Program-made: the position numbers and the translations under genes | Assembly: GCA_005778405.1 (NCBI GenBank) | Contig: SXOA01000132.1 | Coordinates: forward strand, 37,542 to 101,541 | Direction of reading: 5' to 3' | Length of the DNA stretch: 64,000 nt | Source: Planctomycetaceae bacterium | GTDB taxonomy: Bacteria; Planctomycetota; Planctomycetia; Pirellulales; Pirellulaceae | The notes under the pieces: model-generated | The model's database searches: none | Told to the model about the DNA's origin: nothing | The model's input: the letters and a program-made list of their open reading frames with translations, nothing else | Shown here: piece after piece, positions 45,443 through 52,935 of the stretch | How the letters are laid out: each line of letters begins with the position of its first letter | How positions within the stretch are numbered: the first letter of the stretch is position 1

Positions 45443-45805
45443 TCAAAGTCCCTTGGCCGAGCGCAGCACCCAGAGCCCCCAGAGGACTACAAATGCAATT
45501 CCGCCGTGGAGGACGAGGCCGATGATGGCGATGCCGATGGTATCGCTGGACTTCTTGCGGATGCCGCCGATGAGCCCTGCAGTGCCGCTAATGAGTCCGC
45601 ACACGACGATCAGCGCGGCGAGGCAATCGACAACCAGCCGCAGCGTATCCCGCGGCTGCTGTGGGTCTTTCAACAAAAGCTGATTGACCACGCAGCTCAG
45701 CGTGAAGCAGACGAACGCGCTCGCCGCCGACAGCCGGGCCGCCTGTCGCGACCAATGGGCGCTGTCTTCCCCCGCTGGCAATTCATCCTTCGCCGGCTGT
45801 TCCAT
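45443..45805 (-). CDS. Small membrane protein of unknown function
   Basis: The 120-residue protein has three predicted TM segments (about 26-45, 59-83 and 90-115) after a short charged N-terminus. The middle segment is LVVDCLAALIVVCGLISGTA with Gly-rich packing. It begins 3 bases after the stop of the MFS transporter gene and should be cotranslated with it, so it may be an accessory subunit. No family recognised. Confidence 0.65.
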   Translation of the reverse strand: MEQPAKDELPAGEDSAHWSRQAARLSAASAFVCFTLSCVVNQLLLKDPQQPRDTLRLVVDCLAALIVVCGLISGTAGLIGGIRKKSSDTIGIAIIGLVLHGGIAFVVLWGLWVLRSAKGL

Positions 45806-45808
45806 GCG

Positions 45809-47524
45809 TCATTCCGGCAGCGGCTTGCCTTTGGTTTCGGGGAGGAAGGGTAACACGAACAGTCCAATTACGAAGACGCTACACATCGTCACGCCCGCCC
45901 ACCGCATTGGCTCGGGATAGTTCACAAAGACTTTGCTGGTAAGCAGGCCCAGGACTGTTGGCCCAGAGGCCGCAACAAATCGCCCCACGTTGTAACAGAA
46001 TGAAGTGCCGGTGCTACGGAGTCGTGTGGGAAACAACTCCGGGAAGTAAATTGCGTAGCCGCCGAATAACGATAGCTGGCAGACCCCCATAATGGTGAGC
46101 ATGTAGAAGACCTGCCACCATTCGCGGAGTTCCATAAAGACCCAAACAGTGCTTGCACCGGCGATGACGAAGGCGACCGCAAAGGCCGGTTTGCGGCCCG
46201 TGTAATGGGTGATGATGCTGAACCCGTAGATGCCGAAGAACGCGCCGATGTTGATGCACAGCGAGGTAATTCCCGCCCAGAGGGTCAAACGTCCGGCAAT
46301 GTACTTACTACGGGCCAGAATCTTCTTGGCACTTTCCTCCAACGCGGTCACTGCTGCAGGGGGCGTCCCATCGTTCAGAAACTTCTCAAGCCGAGGCCGG
46401 TCGGCGTCGGCAAGGGGCTTCTTTCCTTTGGCAGACGTGGCAAACGCCTGATCAATGACAGCTGCTGCCACGATTTTCTGTTTCTGCTTCTTGACCTCCA
46501 GGATGGCGGCGAATAGTAGTTGCGGATCCGTGTTGCCCGCCTCCGCGCCCAGCAGATCTCCGGGTTGTGGCGATGTCTTGAGGGCGTCGAGTGCCGCCGG
46601 CCAACGCATAGCGGCTTGCACAAATGCCTGGTCGTCGAGCGTTTGTTTGTTGTCACGCGCCGTTTGCTCGTAGGTTTTGCGGAAGACGCTCCGGTTCAGG
46701 TCGATGCTGAAAAAGCCAATTCCCCAGAGTCCAACGACTCCCGAAAATGCGAGCAACATCCCGAAGATCGCATGTTTTCGCCAGGTGGGATGTGAGAAAA
46801 GTTCCGCGTAGGAACCCAGTTGTTTTTTGACTCCTTCTTCCTTCACGGCTTGCCAGCGCTCCGGCTCTTTCAGGCGGCGGCGAATCAGAATGGCGAGCAA
46901 GGCCGGCAATGTTCCAATGATGAACATGATCCGCCAGGCACTACCGATAGCACCGCTTTCCTCGAGATAGCCCAGCCCAATGCTGAGGAGTGCGGCGGTA
47001 ATATTGCCAACTGCTGAGAGCGCTTGCAGTAGGCCGAGGGCGAAAGGTCGGGCACGCATCGGCATGACTTCGGCCACAAGTGCGACGCCGACCGCAAATT
47101 CGCCCCCCACTCCCAGACCGGTCAGGAAGCGATAAGCCGCGAAGTCCCAAAAGCCAAAGGAAAATGCACTGAGACCGGTGAAGAATGAGTAAATCAGAAT
47201 CGTAAACAGCATTACCTTGGCGCGACCAATTCGGTCGCCGAGCACGCCGAATGCCAGTCCACCCGTGGCCCAGCCGATCAGAAAAATCGATGTGGCATAG
47301 CCCCCCCATTCGGCCACGTTGGCAGCGGAAGGTTCGGCAAGTAGGGCCTTCATTGCCGGCACTCGGGCCAGGTTGAACAGCTGCTGATCCATCGTGTCAA
47401 ACAGCCACCCCAATGCGGCGACCGTCAGCACGAACCAGTGGTATTTTGTCAGCAGCTTGTACCAGGGGCGATTATCGGTGGGATCATCGGGTGCGGCGGG
47501 AGGGGCTTCGTCAATCGTATGCAT
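45809..47524 (-). CDS. MFS transporter (metabolite:H+ symporter type) with large periplasmic insertion
   Basis: The 571-residue transporter has the sugar/aromatic-acid symporter motifs FGVLGDRIGRAKVM (loop 2-3), RFLTGLGVGGEFAVG (TM4) and YFPELFPTRLRSTG (loop 10-11). TM1 contains LGWLFDTMDQQLF, as in the AAHS/metabolite:H+ symporter families. About 130 residues (278-408) are inserted between TM7 and TM8, which places them in the periplasm. They are helical and Lys-rich, and no domain is recognised in them. Substrate is unknown. A small membrane protein gene follows after 3 bases. Confidence 0.87.
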   Translation of the reverse strand: MHTIDEAPPAAPDDPTDNRPWYKLLTKYHWFVLTVAALGWLFDTMDQQLFNLARVPAMKALLAEPSAANVAEWGGYATSIFLIGWATGGLAFGVLGDRIGRAKVMLFTILIYSFFTGLSAFSFGFWDFAAYRFLTGLGVGGEFAVGVALVAEVMPMRARPFALGLLQALSAVGNITAALLSIGLGYLEESGAIGSAWRIMFIIGTLPALLAILIRRRLKEPERWQAVKEEGVKKQLGSYAELFSHPTWRKHAIFGMLLAFSGVVGLWGIGFFSIDLNRSVFRKTYEQTARDNKQTLDDQAFVQAAMRWPAALDALKTSPQPGDLLGAEAGNTDPQLLFAAILEVKKQKQKIVAAAVIDQAFATSAKGKKPLADADRPRLEKFLNDGTPPAAVTALEESAKKILARSKYIAGRLTLWAGITSLCINIGAFFGIYGFSIITHYTGRKPAFAVAFVIAGASTVWVFMELREWWQVFYMLTIMGVCQLSLFGGYAIYFPELFPTRLRSTGTSFCYNVGRFVAASGPTVLGLLTSKVFVNYPEPMRWAGVTMCSVFVIGLFVLPFLPETKGKPLPE

Positions 47525-47580
47525 GGGGGCCTGCTGGGCTGAGGGCGGGTAGGAACAGCAGTGTAACGGGCTGGGGGGGA

Positions 47581-47670
47581 AGGTTCAAGGTTCCAAGTTC
47601 CAGGTTCAAAGTTGAAAAGAGGGAGAATTCCCTTCCTAACCTTGAACTTTGAACCTGGAACCTTGAACCC
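47581..47670. repeat. GGTTCAAGGTTCCAAG-type inverted repeat
   Basis: Arms at 47581-47614 and 47639-47670 are built from units such as GGTTCAAGGTTCC and CAGGTTCAAAGTT and pair with each other apart from a 7-base offset. The element lies between the divergent MFS and sigma-factor genes. Translated, it gives a false N-terminal extension of the sigma-factor frame. Confidence 0.75.
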
Positions 47671-47740
47671 GTCTTTTTTCTGCCTCTCTGGGAAAATCCC
47701 GCCCGTTTGTCGTCATAATGGTGCTGAGGGGGAGAACTTA

Positions 47741-48253
47741 GTGAGTCCACTGCTGACGCCTGAAGCACTCAGCCGCCTGCTCGATGAGCATGGGGGGGCG
47801 CTAGTGTTGTTTGCCGCCCAGTGGACGGACTCGCCGGACGACTGTGTGCAGGAGGCCTTCATCGAGCTCACACGGCAGATAGAACTTCCCCGCTGCATCA
47901 CGGCGTGGCTCTATCGCGTGGCTCGCAACAAGGCCATCAGCATGTCCCGCTCGGCCTGGCGACGGCGGAGGCATGAAACGCTCGCGGGCACTTTGGTGCC
48001 CGCCTGGACCTGCGAGGAAGACCGACCTCCGGTCGAAAAGGAAGAACTGGCGGCCGCCTTGCAGTCGCTGGACGAGGGTTTGCGAGAGGTGATCGTCGCC
48101 CGGATTTGGGGCGGTCTGAATTTTGAACAGATTTCCGAAGTGGTCGGTGCGTCCATCAGCACCGCCCACCGGCGTTATGAAGCGGGGCTCAAGGCCCTGC
48201 GGGAAAGGTTGAAACTGCCATGTCCGATCAAAACGGCGACATGCCCGAAGTGA
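47741..48253 (+). CDS. ECF-type RNA polymerase sigma factor
   Basis: The start is a GTG at 47741 preceded by GAGGGGGAGAA; earlier codons in frame come from a repeated sequence and are not sigma-like. The product is 170 residues. Region 2 includes SPDDCVQEAFIELTRQ and ITAWLYRVARNKAIS; region 4 includes SLDEGLREVIVARIWGGLNF and ISTAHRRYEAGLKALRERL. It is short but complete. The final 34 bases overlap the next gene, which encodes a membrane protein and is the likely regulator of this sigma factor. There is no classical zinc-binding anti-sigma motif in that partner. Confidence 0.87.
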   Translation: MSPLLTPEALSRLLDEHGGALVLFAAQWTDSPDDCVQEAFIELTRQIELPRCITAWLYRVARNKAISMSRSAWRRRRHETLAGTLVPAWTCEEDRPPVEKEELAAALQSLDEGLREVIVARIWGGLNFEQISEVVGASISTAHRRYEAGLKALRERLKLPCPIKTATCPK

Positions 48254-48891
48254 ACGACGACCCGCCGGCCGAAAACGAGCCCCTCTCCGCCTGCCCCATC
48301 GACCCAGAGGAGCGGCTGGATACCGAGCGGGTTCTCGGCTTGTTCGCGCCGCGCACTCCGCGGCTGAAGCGGGAGCGTCTGCTGGCGCTGGTGCAAGGTG
48401 TGCGGCGCGAAGTCGAGCCTCGCACTGGTTCGGCTGTTCGTTTTCGAACTCCCTGGTACTGGCCGGCGGCGACGGCCGCGATGACAGTGGCCTCGCTGTC
48501 GCTGGCCGTGCTATTGGTGGTGCGTGCCAACGCCGAGCCTCCTGTGCGGGTGGAGTATAGAGAACGGATCGTCTACAAGTCGGTGAGCTTTCCCACTCCC
48601 ATCGCCGCGCAGCCCGCGCCAGAAAAGAATGAAGCGGTTGTAACCGTGCCGCAACCGGAGGCGGGGGGCGTGAGGTCTTCTCCTCGGCCGAACCCTTATT
48701 TGAGAAACCGCAGCGTGGCCCTCTCGCAGGGAGTTGACTCGCTGGAATTCAGCCAGCCCATTCGGCAAGGGAGCACACTGAATACGCCGGCCACTCGCAG
48801 CGAACTGATGCGGCAATTGGGGCCAACAAAGGGGCTGAATAAATCGATGCAGACCAGCATGACCAAGAGTTGGATTTGGCCTTCGTGGTAA
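48220..48891 (+). CDS. Membrane protein overlapping the ECF sigma gene, possible anti-sigma factor
   Basis: The 223-residue protein has a cytoplasmic N-terminus (about 1-85) with an acidic part and a basic segment (RTPRLKRERLLALVQGVRRE). One TM (about 87-107) and a Pro-rich periplasmic C-terminus follow. The single-pass layout and the 34-base overlap with the sigma gene fit an anti-sigma factor. The usual HxxxCxxC zinc motif is absent, so this stays an inference. It could also be the sensor of the sigma-factor pathway in another form. Confidence 0.65.
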   Translation: MSDQNGDMPEVNDDPPAENEPLSACPIDPEERLDTERVLGLFAPRTPRLKRERLLALVQGVRREVEPRTGSAVRFRTPWYWPAATAAMTVASLSLAVLLVVRANAEPPVRVEYRERIVYKSVSFPTPIAAQPAPEKNEAVVTVPQPEAGGVRSSPRPNPYLRNRSVALSQGVDSLEFSQPIRQGSTLNTPATRSELMRQLGPTKGLNKSMQTSMTKSWIWPSW

Positions 48892-48892
48892 A

Positions 48893-48921
48893 TGGGGCAG
48901 GCTTCCAGCCTGTCCAGAAAA
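48893..48921 (+). repeat. Dispersed palindromic repeat copy
   Basis: GGGGCAGGCTTCCAGCCTGT followed by CCAGAAAA, directly after the stop of the membrane protein gene. Confidence 0.8.
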
Positions 48922-48989
48922 TCGGAACAGAAGGCAACGAAGAGAACGAAGGAAGACAAAAGACAACGTTTGATTGAGGGAGAAGCGAA

Positions 48990-50600
48990 ATGAAACGATT
49001 TGAATTCATCATGTTGCTAGGGGTGGTGACGTCCGTTTGCATGGGAGCAAACATCGCACTTGCCCAAGCGACCGATCCGCAGCGGCCGGACGGCGCTCCG
49101 ACAGCGATCCCGCAAGATGCCCAGCCGGAAGCTGTTCCCTTTGATCCGCAGAGGCCCGATGAGAAGCAACCTCCGGCCAGGAATCCATACAGCCCCAATC
49201 AGCCCCAGGAATTCCGGCTGACGCTGTCCCCGGCGGCGGAGCCCGTGCCGGCACTTAAGTATGAATTGCTGCCTAGTTCGCTGGAGCGGACTCCTGGAAA
49301 TGGGGCCACGAATTATTATCGGGCCATTCTCCACGCCCAGGACGTCATTGGCAGGGCTTCTCAGCCAGAGCGAGAAAAGTATGGCCAGCATTACGGTGAA
49401 TGGATCGACAAGCCGCTCCACGAGCTTTCCAAGGAGGAGAAGCAGGAGATGGAGAAATGGGTTGGCTATTACCGCCAGGCATTGGCCGAGACCAGGGTGG
49501 CTACCTATCGCGAGGAGTGCCGTTTTAATTTGCGACTGCAAGATCTGCGTGGCATGGAAACCATCAACTTGTTGTTGCACGACTTCCAGCAAACCCGTGA
49601 ACTGGCCCGCGTCTTGCGAATGCGAGCCCGGCTGGAGGTAAGCAGTGGAAAGCTCGACGAGGCGATTGAAACCGTGCGTCAAGGCTTGCAACTTGGCCGG
49701 GACGCTACCGAGCCAGAGCTACTCATCAATGGGCTCATTGGCACCGCCATCTGCAGCATCATGCAGGAGCAACTCATCGAGATCATTGAACAGCCTGGCT
49801 CTCCCAATCTGTACTGGGCCCTGGCTTCCTTGCCGCATCCGCTGGTCGACATGCGGCGGGGAATGCGCTTTGAGATGGAATTGCCGGTGCGGATGTTCCC
49901 ATTCCTCAAGGATGCGGAAACGGCCCAGCGCACGCCTGAAGAGTGGCAGAAATTGATGATGGAAGGATTGAATCAGATTACGGAAGTCGCCGGAAGCTCC
50001 GCTCGCCTGCCCGAATGGCAATCCCGCCTGGTCGCGACCGGCGGCCTACTCATGGTCTACCCCGAGGCCAAGAAGCGGTTGCTGGAGGAAGGATTCAATC
50101 GAGACGAACTCGAGAAGATGCCGGTGGCACAGGTCGTGGCGGTTCAGACCTCGCGAGCTCAAAAACGAGTCTATCACCAAGTCTTCAAATGGACCTCGCT
50201 CCCTTACTCTCAACAGGGGACGCGAGCGGACGACTCTTTTAGGCGGATGCTTGCGGACATGGGTGGTCCGGAGCAATCGAGCGTAGCGGATCCATTGTTC
50301 CTGGCTCGACTGCTGCTTCCAGGAGTGCAGCAGGCCATGAACGCGGAAATTCGCCTGCAAGCAAATTTCGCCGCGCTACAAACCATCGAAGCCCTGCGGA
50401 TGCATGCCGCGGCCAGCGGGGGAGAGTTGCCCAAAGCACTGGAAGATGTCACGATTGTTCCCGTCCCGTTGAATCCGGCCACTGACCAGCCTTTCCCGTA
50501 CGAATTCCGTGACGGTGTGGCGACGCTGACGGTTCCTCCGCCAATCGGGGCTCAAGCGTTCAATGGAAAGAAATATGTGCTTCGGATGAAGGGCCGGTAG
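48990..50600 (+). CDS. Secreted helical protein of unknown function
   Basis: The 536-residue protein has a GGGAG ribosome site and a signal peptide (MKRFEFIMLLGVVTSVCMGANIALA). A Pro-rich linker leads to a long helical domain (about 85-500) with TPR-like stretches, such as LARVLRMRARLEVSSGKLDE and AIETVRQGLQLGRDATEPEL. The C-terminal 60 residues end in a small beta part (PYEFRDGVATLTVPPPIG). I recognise the type as a frequent secreted planctomycete protein but cannot assign a function. The DUF1559 gene follows 42 bases downstream, so the two are probably cotranscribed. Confidence 0.7.
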   Translation: MKRFEFIMLLGVVTSVCMGANIALAQATDPQRPDGAPTAIPQDAQPEAVPFDPQRPDEKQPPARNPYSPNQPQEFRLTLSPAAEPVPALKYELLPSSLERTPGNGATNYYRAILHAQDVIGRASQPEREKYGQHYGEWIDKPLHELSKEEKQEMEKWVGYYRQALAETRVATYREECRFNLRLQDLRGMETINLLLHDFQQTRELARVLRMRARLEVSSGKLDEAIETVRQGLQLGRDATEPELLINGLIGTAICSIMQEQLIEIIEQPGSPNLYWALASLPHPLVDMRRGMRFEMELPVRMFPFLKDAETAQRTPEEWQKLMMEGLNQITEVAGSSARLPEWQSRLVATGGLLMVYPEAKKRLLEEGFNRDELEKMPVAQVVAVQTSRAQKRVYHQVFKWTSLPYSQQGTRADDSFRRMLADMGGPEQSSVADPLFLARLLLPGVQQAMNAEIRLQANFAALQTIEALRMHAAASGGELPKALEDVTIVPVPLNPATDQPFPYEFRDGVATLTVPPPIGAQAFNGKKYVLRMKGR

Positions 50601-50642
50601 GATAATCAATAACTCATGAAAACGATTCCAGGAGAAACTCGA

Positions 50643-52214
50643 ATGAAACGACTCTTACTTCCGCTCGCTCTTTATGCCACTTTGCTGACACCCCTTTTGG
50701 CTTCGGCTCAGGATGGTGGCCTCGGTGCGGTCGCTCCGTTCGTGAATGACGAAACGGTTGCCGTGGTCCGTGTCGACCTGAAAAAGATCGACCTCCCCAC
50801 GATCGTCAAATCCGTCACCTCCACGGTGCCGAAAGAGTTGGTTCCTGGAGAGGCATTGAAAGATGTGGAAACCAAAGGTGAAGGCATTCGCAAAGCCCTC
50901 GTGGAAAATGGGGTAAGCGAGGCCTTCGCCGTCTTTGGTCCGGTCGACCTTCGCCGGCCGGACGATTCCTTTTTCATCGTGTTGCCGGTGATTCAGGGTA
51001 AGAGTCCGCAGAGTGTCATTGATGCCATTTCTGAAATTGCCGGCTCCCCACCGCCCGACGCGTTGCCGATCGTCAACCACGCCATCCTCCTCGGCCCGCC
51101 TCATCGGTTGGAGGGATTGAAAGAAATCAAGTCCGCTCCGCGGCCCGACCTGGCCAAGGCGCTGGCGGCGTCAAAGGGTTCCACGATTCAGATTGCCGCG
51201 GCGCTCCACGATGATATGCGGCGAGTGTTGGCCGAAACGCTGGACAATCTTCCCAAGGAGCTCGGCGGCGGCAGCGGAGAGGATTTTGCCGGCGGTCTGC
51301 AGTGGCTGGCCATTGGCATTGACGCTCCCCCCAAGCTCTCGGTCACGCTCACGGTGCAAGCCAAGGACGCCAAATCGGCTTTGCAGGTCCGCACCACTCT
51401 GTCGGCCGCGATGAATCTTGTGGCGAGCAGTGAAGAAGCGACCGCCAATTTCCCGCCGCTCAAGACCCTGCTGCCACTGCTCGTCCCCGAAGCCAAAGGG
51501 GACAAGCTCGTCCTCACTTTGACCCAAGACAACGGCAAGGCCAAAAAGATCATGGACGAACTGATCAAGCCGGCCGTGATCAGCGCCCGCGGAGCAGCCG
51601 CCCGCATGCAAAGCACGAACAACCTCAAGCAGATCATGTTGGCGATGCACAACTATCACGACACCTATCGCCACTTTCCAGCTGCCTACGGCATGAAGAA
51701 AGACGGCACCAAACTGCTGTCGTGGCGAGTTTATCTGCTCCCCTTTCTGGAACAGGATGCGCTTTACCGTGAATTCCATCTCGATGAACCCTGGGACAGC
51801 GACCACAACAAGAAGCTGATTGCCAGGATGCCCAAGGTCTTTGCCTCGCCTTCGCTCCCGGAAGAACTGATGAAAAAGGGAATGGCCAGCTATGTCGCCC
51901 CGGTCGGCGAAAAGACGATTTGGGAAGGAGACAAAGGCCTCTTCCTCGCCAACATCACCGACGGCACCTCCAACACGATCGGCGTCCTGGAAGCCGACGC
52001 CGAGCACGCCGTTCTTTGGACCAAACCGGACGACCTGAAAATCGACTGGAAGGATCTGAAAAAAGGGCTCGAACTTTGGAAGAGCGGCACCGGTTCCGCC
52101 TTTATCGCCGCCTTCTGCGACGGCTCGGTTCGCAACATCAGCGACAAGGTCGACCCCGCCACGCTGAAAAGGCTGTTGCAGATGAACGATGGAGAGCCGG
52201 TTGGGGACTTCTAA
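50643..52214 (+). CDS. Secreted DUF1559 domain protein
   Basis: The start at 50643 is supported by AGGAGAAA upstream and the signal peptide MKRLLLPLALYATLLTPLLA; a Met nine codons earlier is in frame. The protein is 523 residues. The first 320 residues are mixed alpha/beta with no known domain. The C-terminal third is DUF1559: SARGAAARMQSTNNLKQIML, then HNYHDTYRHFPAAY and WRVYLLPFLEQDALYREFHL. DUF1559 normally follows a type IV pilin-like N-terminus; here that N-terminus is replaced by a cleavable signal and a long domain. It is diagnostic of Planctomycetota. Confidence 0.88.
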   Translation: MKRLLLPLALYATLLTPLLASAQDGGLGAVAPFVNDETVAVVRVDLKKIDLPTIVKSVTSTVPKELVPGEALKDVETKGEGIRKALVENGVSEAFAVFGPVDLRRPDDSFFIVLPVIQGKSPQSVIDAISEIAGSPPPDALPIVNHAILLGPPHRLEGLKEIKSAPRPDLAKALAASKGSTIQIAAALHDDMRRVLAETLDNLPKELGGGSGEDFAGGLQWLAIGIDAPPKLSVTLTVQAKDAKSALQVRTTLSAAMNLVASSEEATANFPPLKTLLPLLVPEAKGDKLVLTLTQDNGKAKKIMDELIKPAVISARGAAARMQSTNNLKQIMLAMHNYHDTYRHFPAAYGMKKDGTKLLSWRVYLLPFLEQDALYREFHLDEPWDSDHNKKLIARMPKVFASPSLPEELMKKGMASYVAPVGEKTIWEGDKGLFLANITDGTSNTIGVLEADAEHAVLWTKPDDLKIDWKDLKKGLELWKSGTGSAFIAAFCDGSVRNISDKVDPATLKRLLQMNDGEPVGDF

Positions 52215-52231
52215 AGAGCGCGAGTTCATCA

Positions 52232-52260
52232 TGTGGGGCTGGCTTCCAGCCTGCCCAGAA
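52232..52260 (+). repeat. Dispersed palindromic repeat copy
   Basis: TGTGGGGCTGGCTTCCAGCC followed by TGCCCAGAA, in the gap between the convergent DUF1559 and sigma-factor genes. Confidence 0.8.
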
Positions 52261-52308
52261 TAGTCTTGCTCCAGCGGCCCGGCCATGAGAAATGGACGGG
52301 TCGCGGAG

Positions 52309-52935
52309 TCACTCCCCAATGTCCCCAAGCTCGCGCCTCAGGCGGAGCAGCACCCGGGACTTGGAGACCCGAACAGTTCCAGGCTTCATGGCCAGGTCGG
52401 CGGCGACGTCTGCGGCGGTGCGGCCGTCGATGACCACTTTCCAGAAGGCTTGCCAGGTCCGCTCGTGGAATTCGGGGCGGATAGATTCGAGGGCCCGTAG
52501 CAGGACATCGTTGAAAACGAAGTCGTCGGTGCCGGCTGGGGCAGGGGAGGGGAGTTCGTCATCCGCGGGGCCTTGGATCTCTTGCAATCGCATGGAAGCT
52601 TCGGTGCCGCCGATGGCGGTGGGCTCGCGGTGCTTCCGTTGAAAGTAGTCCAGCGTCTTGTTGCGGGCGATCGCCATCAGCCAGCCGCGGAAGGTGTCGC
52701 CGGGGCGGTCCTTTCGGAAGCGGTTGAGGTGGGTGGCGACGGCGGAGAAGACTTCTTGCAGCACATCGACGATATCTTGCTGCAAGACTCCCCAGCGGCG
52801 GCACCAGGAGGCGACGAGCGGGGCGTAGAGTGTCACCAGGCGCTCCCAGGCGGCGGCATCGGCCAGGCGGGCTTCGTTCAGCAGGCTGCGGGAAGTGGAG
52901 CCGCCGGGGGGCCGTTGCTCGGAAGCTTCGGTCAT
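52309..52935 (-). CDS. ECF-type sigma factor coupled to the Ser/Thr kinase
   Basis: The 208-residue sigma factor has region 2 (DIVDVLQEVFSAVATHLNRF, GWLMAIARNKTLDYFQRK) and region 4 (RTWQAFWKVVIDGRTAADVA, MKPGTVRVSKSRVLLRLRRE). The linker between them is long (about 100-135). Its ATG overlaps the kinase stop by ATGA, the usual layout of planctomycete kinase-associated ECF groups. It should direct polymerase to a regulon set by the kinase, which carries a periplasmic c-type-haem sensor. No ECF promoter could be read upstream. Confidence 0.93.
   Translation of the reverse strand: MTEASEQRPPGGSTSRSLLNEARLADAAAWERLVTLYAPLVASWCRRWGVLQQDIVDVLQEVFSAVATHLNRFRKDRPGDTFRGWLMAIARNKTLDYFQRKHREPTAIGGTEASMRLQEIQGPADDELPSPAPAGTDDFVFNDVLLRALESIRPEFHERTWQAFWKVVIDGRTAADVAADLAMKPGTVRVSKSRVLLRLRRELGDIGE

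Noticed and set aside
47581..47670. Possible CRISPR-like array of GGTTCAAGG units
   Set aside because: Units are not separated by unique spacers of constant length, and no cas genes are near; it is an inverted repeat of a dispersed element.
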